A DNA stretch of 64,000 nt from Paracyclopina nana (lineage: Eukaryota; Arthropoda; Copepoda; Cyclopoida; Cyclopettidae): contig JAGUCH010000001.1 in assembly GCA_019096065.1 (NCBI GenBank), positions 15,066,001 to 15,130,000 on the forward strand. Direction: 5' to 3'. Positions 12,201-27,200 of this stretch are shown here, one piece after another (positions within the stretch are counted from its first letter, which is position 1; each line of letters opens with the position of its first letter). Under the pieces are notes generated by a model, which ran no database searches, was not told where the DNA came from, and saw only the letters and a list, made by a program, of their open reading frames with translations. The position numbers were made by a program, and so were the translations under genes.

Positions 12201-15200
12201 CCGAAAAGTTGTTCACTTAGGATATTGCTCTGTGTGTTGTATGCCTGCGACTGGCATAGTACACTACCACAATGTGAAGTGCCCGAACAACTTCAGCATA
12301 CTAAGAAAGAAGCTGACTGCATGGCTTCTTCTAATAACAAGCTAAGCTAAGGAAGAAGTTGGATTATTTCTTCTCCTTCTTCAACTTTTTTCTCCATGAT
12401 GCCTGCAGAAGCTCGAGTGGCTTACCATATGGGACCCACGCTCGCTTTTGTGGACAGGACTTTTTCTGGTCCTGAGGTTTGCTGACCTTTCACTTGATAA
12501 TTTCTTTGACAGGTCCCTTTTGGGCTGCTCCGACCGTATCTGACCTCTTCATCTTTCACTACAGTAGCAAAAGTTTTCCATAGATGCTCTCCAAAAGCCC
12601 ATTCTTGACCACACACCAACTTTTTGTGCTATGCTGCTATCACGATGCAACAGAGTAATTTTTGGGACCCTTCCAAGTGAGAATAGCGCACGAGTGCATG
12701 ATAGAAAACGAACAATGAATATGGATGTCAATCCCTGCACACTCCAGCTCGCTTACATGTCCTGGCCAAATCGGAATTACAGATCTACTTTTGTAGTCTT
12801 ATCCCAAGTCCTTTGCGGCATGCAATCCATATCTAGGCCGTACGCCGCCACCGCACATCATGTCCAGCCATACTAAAACCTCATCTTTGAACATCATCCT
12901 CACCTAGTATCGATCATCCTAGAATACTGCCTACATTTCTATCGAAAGTACCAAAGCAATAAGTAAGTAGGAGGATGAGATTAGGAGGAGAAAATCCATG
13001 GTCCCACACAGCATATTGCACACACACACACACATCAAATAAGCACACTTTAGCCAAGCTCCTTTGCTGAGACCACTCATTCAGAATAAATCAAGCTACC
13101 TACTTGTAGTAGAAGTAGTGTTTTCCTTCATCGCCGCACTATTAGATGCTACTATTAAATAGCGGCCACCATTTTAAAGGCCATTTCAGAGCCCGAATCT
13201 CACCGATCGGGTGCCTTTGTAGCGACAGCAGAGCTCTCCTCTCCCTTTGGCTCAGAAAGGAAGTCGGATCTTCTTTTCAGATTATTTCAGCATCTCAGGG
13301 ATTTTAGAGAAAATTCACATACTTTTTTGCTCCCTAGCCTGTTACAGCAGCAGCAGCAGCTTCTCTTGAAGTTTGCTTTTGCAAGAAAAAGTTTTGATGT
13401 CCTGGTTCAAGAGAGTCCCAGTACTTGTTATTTTTTGTGTGCGCAGAAGATCCCCTCAATCTGGATCCAGGCAAACAACCCAGAAATCTGTATGTGCAAA
13501 GGTGTTTTTCCATGAAGATGAGGAGCTTCTACATTTCACTCTCCTCCTTTTGCACCGCCCGTGTTGTTTTTTGCATTGCCACACCGTCACGTTGGGCTAC
13601 TGAGCCAGATCCACCCAGAATAGTGGCTACCTAATGTGAATATTTACTCAGTACACAAGAACGCAGTCGACTCAGCCTAGTATGAGTATGCACTATAGTG
13701 TGACTGGTAGTAGTAGTAGTAATTGCACGAGAATCACATAAAATCTCACACCTCCTTCCCTGCACCAGCTGAGGCGGAAAATGTGATGAATTTCGACGTC
13801 ATCCTTTGTGCGAGTACGTGCTGCAGGTCTTCCTCCTTCTCCTGTGAAAGCTAGAGAGGACAATTCTGTCATCTGACAACAGCTATCCTGGTGTTGGTGG
13901 TGGTGCTGCAAGCTTGTTTTTGTTTTTCCATCCCAACGACGAAACGAGTTGGATGACCAATAAATAGAGTGTGATCCCATTCCATTAAGAGCTTCAGTAT
14001 ATCAGACGGATCTGCAACTCAGTGCCACTGCAAGTAACTCGATCCCGTGGCCCTCTTGTTTGTTGTGGGACATGCAATCGATTGATACTTCTCAAACTGA
14101 GACACTCATTTCACACAGCAGCACGCGCACCTTGCGTGCAAGATTAGTGTTGTCTGCTTCCCTTTCAAAGGAGACCGATTCATTTGCTAATCAGCTTATG
14201 CAATTTCAATGAAGGAAATCAACAAAATTGGGTTTTCTCATGTGATCAACTACACATCATATCCATAGGAGCGTAATCCAATTAAAATCGACCATATGTG
14301 TGCAGGGCACATAGTAGATAGTGCATATAAATACATATTGCAAAAATCATCCACCATTATGAACTCACCTGCATTTAAGCCAGATGCTACGGCTCTTTTC
14401 GGATCTATTGGTGCATAAGAGGTAAATCCCTTCAATTACAGAGCGCGACTGTGACAAGATCTAATATTAGAGGGGAGGGGACGGCAACTACCTACTGGTA
14501 ATTGTAACGGGACACTCAATCGTAAAAGTTACTCGTCGTACGGTTCTCGCCTGCAGACTATTAAAAGGAGCCGTTGCATCAACACCCCGTAAATTTGGCA
14601 CATGAAACAAAGTGATGTGCAGAAACTGCCAACAAAAGTTGAATGGTGCTTGAAATTGAGGATATCTTTGTAGGAGAAGCAGTATGTCTTTTCGACATGA
14701 ATAATAATAAAGTCTGAGAAATAATACGACCTGTCTGGCCACAACGCGCATTTCGGGGCTGACATTTTCAGCCCACCTTTGTAATAGTCTGTGAAAGACA
14801 ATCCTGTTGGATCCCCGACGAGCACGCATTGATGACTATAATGGGGAGTGAACCTGAGCAGATTGAACAATTTTCAACGCACCAATGAGTCTAGAACAGA
14901 GATATGATGTTGTTTGTCTTCTTCCCATCAGCAGCTAATGTGCATTCATGACATGGCAGGATCCTTTTTTGGTGGTGACGATCGATTAAATCCTCTTACA
15001 AGCATCCGACTCAGAATCTCATAAGCAGATATGAGAGGGGAAACATTTCTACCATTCCATTTTTGCAGCCTCTTCTCTACCTGCCTTACTACAACGTTGC
15101 CCTCTTCCCATCATAAGAATGAGGGGAAATGCATTTCCCATCGGCCACCCAACTCAAAACACAGACGTTTTATTATTATTCTTGCTCCAGCGTGTGTGTG

Positions 15201-18200
15201 TGTGTGTGTGTGTGACCTTTGAACTAAAGTTAGCTTCCATCGTCGCATGTATAGCCCAAATTGAAGCCTCACCACGTGAATTCTGAGGTATTGCCTTTCT
15301 TCGCGTGGGCGCTTCATGATAGATTTTTAAAAGCGCTTGCTCCGCTTTTGCTTATATGCAACACCCCATTTAATCTAGGCATAAATTGTATTACTTTGAC
15401 TTGGGCTGTGGTAGTGGGGGGAAAAACCCGGCAATAGTCTGAGTACATATCATCTTGGCATTCCGGTTCGTATTTTGCGTAAAGGGCTTTCTGAGGATGT
15501 GTGTGTGTGAAAAGTGCAAAGTGCAATTTTTCGAGTAGTAGTAGCCCCATCATTGTAAGTAGTCCCGAAAGGGATTGCCGCACCATATCCTCCTAGATAG
15601 TATAACCACATTATGGTTGAAAAGTGTGCCCGGTTTTCTACATTTCTTTCATCTTCCCTTTTTACCTTACGTCTGTCACATTCAGCCGAGCACTGTCACT
15701 CATGTACATACTGCTATAGTAAGTTACCACCGGGTGCCTCAGCGGCTGCTGCTTGATATGACAAAATTAAAACGTAGCCATGGTCGTCGTCGTCGTCCCC
15801 TTTGATGTATTTACCCACATCCTCAAGGTTTTTTTAAGAGGAGAAAAAAAGGAGAGAGATGTGCTAGTGTTGTCGTAATGGGACTCACGAGAAATGACAC
15901 TGAATCGCAGCATCAATTTCCCCCGCAAGAAAAAATCAAGAGGAGTTATGACTTTCGTCCCGCAATCTCATGCCTTCTTATCAGTGTTCTCATCTATCCG
16001 ATCATCTGCTGCGTCGAGGCAGCAGCAGCCCCTTCAGCTTCACATCATATCTGGAGGGGACAGCCAACTCATTCGTGTGGCATCATCTCTTTTTTTTCTT
16101 GACCCGCGAGAACCTTCGTCGCTTTTGGGCACTATGGTTGGGAGGAAAAAATAGATCGCATTATGAATATCAAGTTGGAATCAAATATCCAATTTATGCA
16201 TGTCACAACTTTCAAAATACAATTTGACCCAGTATCGAAGAAACCAGCTGTGGAGAAAAAGCTGCTATTAGCCACGTGGCTTTGTGCGGAATACATACAA
16301 CCCATTATTACTTAGTGCGATTTTTTTCTTGCGAAAGCTGATATCTGTCTTGTTTTTTCTTCTCCTCCTACTTCGGCTTCTGTCCCCTGAGAGTGAACAA
16401 GATACAGAAGCATTCTCGACCTGGGACATCATTTCGGTTTTCCTTCGAAGGGAGTTCATTTTCGACAGTGACACAATACACTGCAACATATAGAATTACT
16501 GATGGAATTGTGGCTTTGGCCAATCCATAACGCATGTCTGATTTATTGCCTTGCTTGCTCGGATACCAGCTCGTGTGTTCGTTAAGCATGCTGGGATCAG
16601 CGAGCAACTGATGATGACAGAGCAAGGAAGATTTACGTAGGACCGCAGCCTAATGAGATTGGTTGCCCTGCCTGTATATGACATATACTTTTTTGGCTCC
16701 CCCTCATTACGAGACTGCATACTCGCCGCGTATATGGCTGCAGTCATCAAATCTGCATTAAATCTTCGCTGCTGTCGGGACTGTGTACTGCAGCTGGAAA
16801 AAACACAATGGCTGTATTTGTGGGAGCCTTATGCTTTGTTGCACCTGCAGAGGGGAGAGGTAGATGAGACGAGTGGTATACCAAATTACCACTCGAGCAT
16901 TAAGCTTCTAATTAAGGCACTTAACGAATTTCTAATTAGGGCAGATTTCAGGTTTGGCCTGTCAACATTTGCAAGTTTTTCATCATCCCCAAGTAATCGC
17001 CTTGCTGCCCAAAAGCCCAATCAATTACCAGCTTCATGGGTGTCTCAAGTGAGGCGTTCTCTAATGAAGTGTAAGCGAGAGATACTGGGAGATTAAGGTG
17101 GTTTATGGGGCAATTTTGAATTAGATTGGGCGCGAGGAGGAGGAGAAAGCCTTCCGTTCAGATCAAGATACATGATCATGGGATACATCTCTGGCTGGTG
17201 TTTCACGTACAATTGCACACTCCATATACACTGCTCACATATACTACATAGTAGTGTATCACATTTGTGGGATTGTTCCAGCCAGGGTATTAGTTTATGC
17301 ACATACCAAGGGATTCGGGCTCCCTCGCTGCTTCCTAAACTAGCAAGAATTCTCACGATAATGAATCTCATATGTGTTTGTAGAGTCAGCCAACTATGCT
17401 ATCTCCCAAGTCTGTACTACTTCCACGTTGTGCTACCACCAACTTTTTGGGCCAACAAATTAGTAGACATTTTCTTTGCTGCAACAGTCCACTATATATT
17501 GTCCTCCTTCTCCTCACTCGCGCAGTGGGGTTCTTTAAAAAACCGATCTGTTCCCGATTGATGCTGCCTACTTCAGATCAGCTAGGGCTTTTCAAAAGCA
17601 TCCCAAAAGTGGCTGCTGCTGGCTGGGATGTCAGATCTTCGAGATTATATTGCCGAGAGGACTGCTGAATTCGGAATACTTCTTCCCGGATACATCTGAA
17701 ATACACTGCTACTACTTATTCGTTAATCTTTTGCTCTGTTCGTCTAAGAATACTCACGGAAAACGAAAAAACTTCTCAGCATAGATGGGTTTCCAGTACA
17801 CACACAAGCTGCTTGAGCTGGTGATCATGCACGCTTTTGTTATGCTGAAATACTATGGGCGCGATAGATGCACTGTATTTTAGAGAATTCAGAGCAGTAG
17901 TACTTTTCCCCACTTGGTCGCAGATCAGAAATCAGCGAAGCCCAGATGATACTGGTCAATGGCAAATAGACAAAGATGGGGGCTTTTTTTCCCTGCTTGC
18001 AGCCTCGGAAACTTGGAAAGAATACACATCCAACTAAGAGGTTTGAGTTTCTCCCTTTTCTCGCGCCCTGATGCGTAAATACCTTTCTGGGTCCCAAAGT
18101 GGCTATGCATGTACGAAATGTAAAAGCCTTGTAAGTATTTTCTCCCAGCTCAGCAGCTCCTGGTCAAGTTTTGGGTAGCACCTTTTCTTCTTCCTCCAAG

Positions 18201-21200
18201 TTCAGTTTCCCCCTTTTTTCAGCTTGTTGGTGTCATGCTGGCTACTAAAAGCCACCATGGGAATCGTTCCTTTTTATGAAAATCCCTTAGAGTGAGAATC
18301 AAGTACGATCATGAAGCCACTGTTATTTTTTCAATGAACAAGTATTTGGAAAACCACCACCTTTTTCCAGTTGAAAAGGGGGCCTGAAAACCAATCATGC
18401 AATAATGGCCATTTTCCCCATGTCCTCACGAAAAAAAATTATATCTCCTCCTTGATGTAATTCCTTTAGGTGAGATATTATTTTCACTGGTAGAAAACCG
18501 TACTGCTTCGAGTGAAAAAAATTCCTGCTGGAAGAAAAGCTGACGAGAATTTGCATGTATGAAGCGTCCCATTTAACTTTGAAAAAGTGATTGCAGGTTG
18601 AGCAAGGCAGGCAGGAAATCATTGAAATCTCTTTCAAATCGAGGCAGGGATTTAGTCCATGCATATGCCATGGCCGATGTAAGGCAATTGGGACTTTGCA
18701 TTTTTGATGTTGACTTACGCCTCACGTGTTCAAAAGTGATTTTCTTCTGTGCATTTTAAGCAAGTCGTCCTGACGAGACACTTCCCGGGCGCACACTGGG
18801 TAGAAGGAAAACCTCCATCCAGTAAAATACATCGAACGTAATAATACTGAAAACACTTGACGGCCTTAATAACATGAAGACGATTTGAGCGAAATTGCTC
18901 CTCGTGTTTTCGGTTTGGTTGAGAGGTTCGTTTTTGAACCTAGGACCAGTGTGTGATCAACAGGAGGAGGACTCGGAAAATTGGCTGTGATCTACAATTG
19001 CACGTCGTCCTCGCTTTTTTCGTCGTCAAATCAAGTAGAAGTACTGCTACTTCAACAACATTTGCTGCATGCATAGCAAAGAAAGACAGCAAGAGCAGCA
19101 CAGCATGAATTAGTAGTATGTATGGAAGGAGTAGCATAACAAAACTGCAATATCTAAATGGACATGGCTGGCTTTTGACCCTTCGTGTGTCCATGCGACA
19201 ATATGAAGTTGGTGCCCAAAAGGAGACGACCGACGTCGTCATCCAATGCGTCCCCAATTTATCTCCTTTCTAGCTGGCAACAAACTCCTGTTGTCCTAGC
19301 TCAACAGTGTCCATATGCACACTGTCCGATACCGTATGTACTACGCGGAATTTGAGCCGCGTGAGTGTGCATGGCCTAGTGATCTGATTCGATCCAAATA
19401 TTGCTTTCGTCACTGGTTTCCAATAAGCCAAATTAGAGGCTGGTAGTGTCCACTGTGCATCAGCCTCAGGACAAGGCAGTGGCAGCAGCAGCAGCAGCTC
19501 TGGTCCGGTCTGTCGACTTGGGCAACATTCATCGCTTTCACACAGCAGTGGACACACGACGAAGGCCACCAGTCAAAGGCTGCTGCAAAGGCGGATAAGG
19601 GTCGACTTCCTGGCATAGTAGCTTCTATAGCCACTTCAACAACAAGCAAGACTTTGTCTCTGGGCCGTCGTCGTCGTCGTCGTTGCCACGACTCTTTTGC
19701 TGTCCACAATCTCTTTGTTGCAAGTTATGGCCTCATACATTTTCAAGAGCCCATAAGGGTCTCCTCGGCTAAAGAGATGTCAGCAGCTCCTGCTCCCCCA
19801 TAAGACACACGCCATGAAAAACACATTGCGCCAGCAAAATGAACTACCAAAATGACCTGGGCTGCATCTGCTCGAAAGTCGATTATTCCCCCTCAAAAAT
19901 CTGTACCACCACGTTGTACATACTGCTTCTTCTGGCGCTGGGATGTAATTTCACAGTAGGTTATTTGCTCCCTTTTTGTTGGCTTCGTCGTCGTCGTCGT
20001 CGTCGTCGTCATCCATCCAGTGAGGTAGAAGATTTGCTCCATATTGTTGTGGGACCGTGGTGAGAAGTTTTTTAAACCTGCTCTTTGTTGTCTCGATCCT
20101 CCTTCCAACAACAAAGCTTTTCTTGGATGGGACAACAAGTATTGCAAGAAGAAGCCAGTCAGTCGCACTGCACACCGAGGGACTTTTTATCAGCAGGAGA
20201 ACACTTGCCAGACTCGTCATGTGGATCAACTGTATCCTCTGCTCCTCTCGTTTACAGGCCTATACAATAAAGTCCCTTGGGATGCATTTTATGACGACAC
20301 TTTCTGGCCCGTATTGTTTCCACTTGGGGGCCTCCCAACACATACTCAGCTATTGATATTAATTGTGTGGAATACCATTTATCTTTGCCTCTCCTTGTTT
20401 TTTTTTGCCCCAGCCGGGATATGGCCGAGGCGGTTTGAAATGCAAGAGCACTTTACGTGAGAGTGCTGTTTCTAATTGCCCTGTGGCTTTTGAGGAAAAG
20501 TTTGCCAGCCAACTGTTCCCTTATTGGAAGCCTCAGAAGTAATAAGTTGGTTCTTCGGGATTTTGCACTAAAGGAAGACAGTCAACAACACCTTTTCGAG
20601 CTCACACTCACTCCAATGCATCGCTAAACAGGAGCCGCTTTTGTTCAGATCAAAGGGGCCCCAACAACAAGTTGGCTCTAGCTGGGACGACGGGCTTTCA
20701 TGCAAAACCAACTGCTTTCCATATTGATGCAAGGCTTGCTTTTTGTCCGCAAACCAACAGAATCGTCGACCTTTTTAACACGCCCAATCAAAGAACATAT
20801 AACGACTGCCATATGCTCTAGTTGGGAAACCTTGGGAATGCTTCAGTCGACCTTTCAAGCAAACCACTACCACGATTTGGAAATTTCCCTTATGCAAACT
20901 TCTTCCCTTTGTGAGGAGCCAAGATCACACAGGCAGCTCGCGAGCAAAATGTGTGTGGGATCCTTTTTCTTTCTTCATTCCCATTATTTTCTTTTCTGGT
21001 TTCAGGGCGTCGTCGCTCTTCAGCAGCTCTCGTTTGGCTTTTCCCTTTGAACCCCTCGTTTTACCCTCTTATTGTGCTCTTTAAGGGACAATAATAAGAC
21101 TCTCTTCGTCTTCTTCTGTCCCATCCCATTGGTGCTGCATTCCTCTTTGAACATCTTTAGAAGATTTTCTAGCTTTGTGAAAAAAGAGCAGGAGAAAATC

Positions 21201-24200
21201 CTAACTTGTGCAAAGACCTTCCTGTCAGTGACGATGGTCCTCCAAGTCCCACAAGATGGTAAAAACTTTTCTGGACACATGTTTATTGGCCTCATTGTTG
21301 AATCGAAGGGACCGTGGAGCAGAAAAGGCCAGTTATGGCTTCTTTCTTCGCTCCGATGCCGTCGTCGTCGACTTGTTGTCAGAACTATACACAACACCGA
21401 AGTAGCAATAGGCCAAAAAATTAGGTGCTGGAGCAGAGCAAAAAAAGAGAAATACACAGTCCAACTTGATAGCGAGATACATATAGAGTGTGAGCGAGGC
21501 AAAAACCTGGCACAGTACATAGCATTTGGTAGAGCTGCTATGAAAAACAAGGATCATTGGCACTATTGTTATTCATGCTATGAGCTTGGGTCAATTTGTA
21601 TAAAGGTATGGCTACGTTGCGGCAACATCCACCCAAAGATTCATTCATCCATCTTAGTTTGGGCTCATAACATATCCGCCTAGCTGTTGTGGGCACGAAG
21701 CATGTTTTGCGGCTCGTTGCCCCCCTAAATGGATGTATGGGAGCAAATACAATAACATTTGTTGACTGCGAGATGTAGCTGGCTTATATTGCTTTCTTCT
21801 GCTTATCCAACTTAGTTGATATGTCTCGTCCCCGCGAGAGCCGGAGTCAGGTGTCAAGCAAATGACTAAGAATCACTTACTGCCATACACAGAGCGACTC
21901 GTGGTGCAGTTTCCAAGTTTTCAGATGCCACCACCAATTAGAAGGAGGAGCATTGGTGGGACAGATGGCGCGAAAAGTTGGGGCCAACTAATTCTCACCA
22001 GGTTGACTTTATCAACTCGTCGCGCATATCTTTAGCGGCAGCCAACTTTGCAAGAAGAAGATCCGAGCGCACAAACAGCTAAATGTATAATGGTCACTGT
22101 GGCCGAAGGAAATGTCAACGAAAAGCCATTTGGTCTCGTTGTTACAGCATTTTCTAAATGGACTTCATCATTACGTCGTTTTTCCCTCGGTCCAGAGCAA
22201 AAAGCCACAAAAGTCCAATGTCAAGATCACGCCTGAAACGTTGGTGGCACATGTCACAAATCCTATTTTCCCATTGACTTTTGGTCGATTAAAAATTTTC
22301 CTTTGCTTCTCCGGTCGCCGGGGCAAAAACGGCCGCGTTTGTCACCAGAAGCAGCAGCAGCGAAAATAAGAAAGCCACGGAGGCTTTTTTCGTTCTTTCT
22401 TCCAGGGAGCAACTCCCACTTGGGGTCTCATGAAATTTACATGCGTGTTTTCCATGTGGCCACATGTCGTCCTGGTCCTCCTCTGAGCTTTTTATCCTCC
22501 ATACTGCATTTACAGCACAGCTCCGAACTTCATAAATAGCATTTGTTTTCAGATTTCCTCGCAGCAGAGAATGATGGCACATATTGCTGCTATCTCCCGC
22601 CGCGGAGAACACGAAAGGGGCCACTTTTAGGGCTACATGTGTGAGAGCAACAGCACTATTTTGACGTTAGGAATTTTGTTGCTTCCCCACCAAAGTTTGC
22701 TCCGTGAAAAGGGCTTCTTCTTCTTCTTCGTCTTGCGTGAAGGATCGGACGTAGCTCGGGCCATACTTGAGGCGTAGTTTTGCCCTCTTCACAACTTTTG
22801 GCAGACGGGCGATTGACATCCGTATTCGTTTGAGGTGGAAAACTTGGGGATAGAGCAGCAGTGTAGCAACTGCTCAGTTTCGTGCATATTGACAAGAAAC
22901 CTGGCGATATTATGCACTGGTGCGAAGTTTTGTCCTTAAACCGCTGCACGGGTCGTAACAATCAGTTGCTGGCAACTTTTAGACGGAGAATTCCTCTGGG
23001 TGGGCTGCATATTTGTTGTGTATCAATCCCGAGTTTTAATCATCTTTGAGTGCTTTCTTCTTCCAGGCCGGAATCAATTTTCTCGATTAAAATCTCGATT
23101 TTGGGAAGGGAGCTTTAGCCTCCAATTTGAGACGCGCGAGCTACTTTAATCCGCAAACACGAATTAGATCCATTGACTAGATATCCACTACATTTATGCG
23201 ACCAACAGCTGCTGCAAAATTTTGTAGCCTAGCGGCAAGTTGAACGTAGCTACCTATAAGGAAAAAGCTTTTTCTCGCTGTGTCGGGCTGCTTATCAGCA
23301 GCAACAAGTCCATTAATGTGTCAGACCATAAAAATCTCCCCCCGAATGATCTTTAGTGGTTCGATCCCGAGCAATGATCTATCAATTTAGTGTCCCATTG
23401 ACTCTGGCTCCCCTCGCGATCTACTAATAAATGACCCAGTTTTGTGGGACGCCCTGTATTAGCTCTGCAACATTATGTGGTAGGAAGCCGCTCATACGTA
23501 GAAAGCAGCTGCTGGTCCACCACAAAAGTAGATGCTAAATGATTCATCTTCCAGAGCTGAGTAGACTTTGGTGGTCCTACACCACACTCAGGCAACAGGG
23601 TCTTACATAATTACTGCCCTCTTAATGCCTGCCTTCTGGCTGCACTTACCACCAGCAAACATTCATGCCCGAAATTGATAACTTTTTCCTTTGCTCCTGC
23701 AACTAGTGGAAGAGCAACCTCAAAGAATTGCCCTCGTTCGCACCGACAAACTGCAATAAATCATCTAACGAGCCCTGCGCTGCCGTTGCTGCTCCAGCCA
23801 TAAAGTAACTTAAACATACCAGTTTTCATGCATTAGGCCCCCCTCATATGCACAAATCAGTTTGGTGGTCGAGGAGAAAGCTCCATTTGGTAGCATTTGT
23901 GTTATAGCTTTTGGGAAGCCCCATGAAAAAGTGTGTGATGATTGCGCTCCTCGTGAGTGTGCAGATGACACAGGCCAGGAGCCATGGAAGCTGTGCAACC
24001 ATTTTCTTTCTCATTAACTCCGAATAGGTCGTGAAAGTTCTTTGCCCCGGTTGCTGCTAGCTCGCTTTGCTTTCCTTCCCGTCTTCCCAATTTACACACC
24101 CGAGGGCTTGTTGAGCATCAGCCACCGCAAACTCTCATCAAACAACTACTACCGCTCCTACCATATATCAGGCTGGCCAACAGATTTCAAATTGGAGGGC

Positions 24201-27200
24201 CACAACAGGTACACTCACTAGAGATGGAGCGAGCTAATGCTTTTTGTCCAAATGTTGGGCAACCTGTTGTACGTACAGCAGTATATTGCGAGAGCTATTA
24301 CTTTTTGCCATAATCGCGACCAGATGCAAGATTGCCCGCAGATGGTGTTTTTTTATAAATCAAATCACAGATGGATGGCCAGCGTTCACGAGAATTCCAA
24401 ATGGGATCAAGGAGTCGATGATTATTTATTGTCTCGGATTGGCCCTGATTTTTAAGCCGATTTTATGATAATCTAGGGCACAGGCAACGTGCGTGTCTTC
24501 AATATGGCAGGAGATGCATGTGAGCTGACATTGTTTTATCAGCCCATCTCTAGTGCTGTCCCTGTAGTCCCCATTAATCGGGAGCTGCTGCTACCAAGGC
24601 AGGTCTTGATGAATAGTAGTTGTTAGTTGCTCAATAAAAAGTGAGCTGGAGGGCAAATTAACTCATTTCCAACTAAGTACTGCGCGCACGAAGTTTGCAT
24701 TGATTCGTCATGATGTTGTTGCTTGGCGAGAAAGCCGAGAGATGGAAGTCCCATGGGAGAGCCATATGGAAAGATTGTCATTGGGATTCCAAGCAAGGTG
24801 TGAAAGCTGCTGTCCTTCACTTTATTCCGGTGCAAAGGAACTGAAAGATGCATAGAGTCCCTTTTCTCAGATGCCAATATACTACTACCACAGAGCAGTG
24901 CAGAAGAGCCACCACGGTGGGCTTTGCTGCCTTTGAAAGCCCCACTTTGGTGGAATGAGCATGACCATCGAGCATATGAAAGGGAAGGTCTATATCGGAT
25001 TATACCATCTTTTTGGAATATGTGTGCCCTCGCGGTGTAATTTTACTGGGGTTACTTTTCAAGAAGGATTCGCCTACTCTCGTTGTCGGCAAAGCTTTCA
25101 ACTCGTCCAAAACCAAGCCCAATTTTCCCCACTGCTTGATAGCAAGACGTACTACACATAGCTGCAGCTTCGGGATCAAATTTTCAGCAGGAAGAAGCTG
25201 AAGAAAATCTTGTAATTTGTAATAAAAATGCTGCTCAAACATATGGCGCGGGAGCTAGATAATAATGATATGGTGCGGTCTTCAACAGCCATATTTGGTA
25301 GCCGCGGTTCCTACCAAAAAGCGAGTGAGAATATGCGAGGATATTAGTACTTATATGCAAACTTGGAGAGCACAATGGCATGATCCCACATAAAAAGTTT
25401 CTCGAATTATACAACATACCAGGAAAGCCCCGCTGCCCTAAAATATAGGTAACTTTCTGCTCAATATCGTTTGGAAATTGTATTTATATGCTGAACCCAC
25501 AAAGTTTCACCAGCCACCTTGGGTGTTATTGCTGCCATCGTGCCATGGTACTAGAGCATTGAAATTGGCCAACCTTGTTAATGCTTTCTTCCCCTCACCG
25601 TAGGCTAGCTGGCTTGAATATTTTTCAAGTTTCCCAATATGGCAGCATATGAAGGGACTGTGTGCTATGAAGCCTTTCTTCTCCTCATTCTTTTAACAAA
25701 CCCAGTAGTTGTAGACCAGAAGCATAATAACTTGTAGCAGCCCCAACGTCTGGCCGAAGAGGAGAGGACCTCGCAGAAATTGCATTTTTAAGGCGCATTT
25801 CACGAGGCCCCATAGCCAAAAGCTATTATCCGGTAAACAGCACTAGTACGAACAATATGCTACACAATAAGGTATTGCGCAGATGCTTATTTTGTCATAC
25901 ATGCGCCACTTGACCCGCAAATCTTTGTGAATGTGGAAATCCGAGTGATATCAAGTTTCCAGTCGGAGGAGACACGGTCTATGTCTATAATGTGATATAC
26001 CTTGTTGGGAAAAGAAAACTCTTCTTCAAGTCGGACGAATATGAGAGCTAGCTACTACTATACTTCTACATGGCATAGTTGCCCACCATCTAGGGTGATA
26101 CTCTAGGCGAGCTTACATGACCCAAGGCGACATGCCCTTAGCGAAAAGGAGACCCATAATTCTCTCTTCTGAAGTAGCAGTAAGTAGTTTCATATGATAG
26201 TGGCGTGTGTGTGCGTATAACAACTGTTGAATATACACAGAAAGAACAGTTGCTGTTTTCGACTTGTTCTTCACGGGCCGTTGAATGTTACTAGACAGAA
26301 CCAAAGCCAAAGGAAAAACGGGTCGTAGTCTGCCACTTACAGTTTTGCAGGAAACTTCTTTCAAAACTGCGATGGCTGAAGCAGACGCGCGGCCGTGCTA
26401 TAGTATTGCAGGCATTTAACGCAAAATAGGCTGCTCTCATTAAAGTTCTTTGTTGTGAAAATCGGCCATTTTCATCTGCACGTCGGCCTGATTGAGAATG
26501 AAGAGAGCACAAATGAGGTGAAAATCGTCAGAAAGGTTCTTTCTCGGGGGAAAGGGCCTGGGGTTGGCTGAACTCAGCCATTATTATTATTATTACTGCT
26601 CAGAAAGATGGAGAGCTGCTCAGGGAGGTTGAGATCTTTGCAAGAGCCCTATATGAACTAATGAGGATCAAGGGAAAAGGGCCGGGACTGCTTTTTGCCT
26701 TGGGAGAAATAGAACTGACCGAGCTGACACAGTGTGCTGGTGGCCAAGGTAACCTCATGCTTTGCTGAGGTCAGATTCCCACTCAAAAATATGCCAAATT
26801 ATTTTTCTTGCATTTTTAGCTTTAGCTTGCTTTCTAATCATCAAGTAGATATATATAGTGGCGCAAAACTATCCCACTCTTATATCTTTTACACTTGATA
26901 TGGGCCTCGCAAAAATCATGCATAGCACAAAAAACTAAACTGCTCTCATCTTTCACTGTTGGGTTGCATCCTCTCCCAGGTCACTTTTAGGCCGTTAGCT
27001 CAGCAGCATCTCTCTAGAGTATTATTTCCCTTCATTTTGGGAGCCCGATGTCCGTCAAAGGAAGGGGCTTATTTCATGTATGTATTTGTTTTTCCAGGAC
27101 CCTTTTGATGAGGTGGTATATAGTGTATGTGTGGAATGGCCAGCAAAGGCAAGGCTAGCTTCTTTTGACTCCCAATAGTCAGCACGATCATCACGTTCTG

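Noticed and set aside
16913..16920. TAAGGCAC, the first eight bases of miR-124
   Set aside because: The match stops after eight bases and no precursor hairpin is evident.
21020..21683. Two overlapping open frames of 176 and 203 codons on opposite strands in NOL4 intron 1
   Set aside because: No recognisable domain, composition not protein-like, and opposite-strand overlap. Over 20 kb of intron such runs arise by chance.
23338..23380. GGTTCGATCCC-like stretch suggesting a tRNA T-arm
   Set aside because: No matching acceptor, D-arm or anticodon stem in the surrounding bases.
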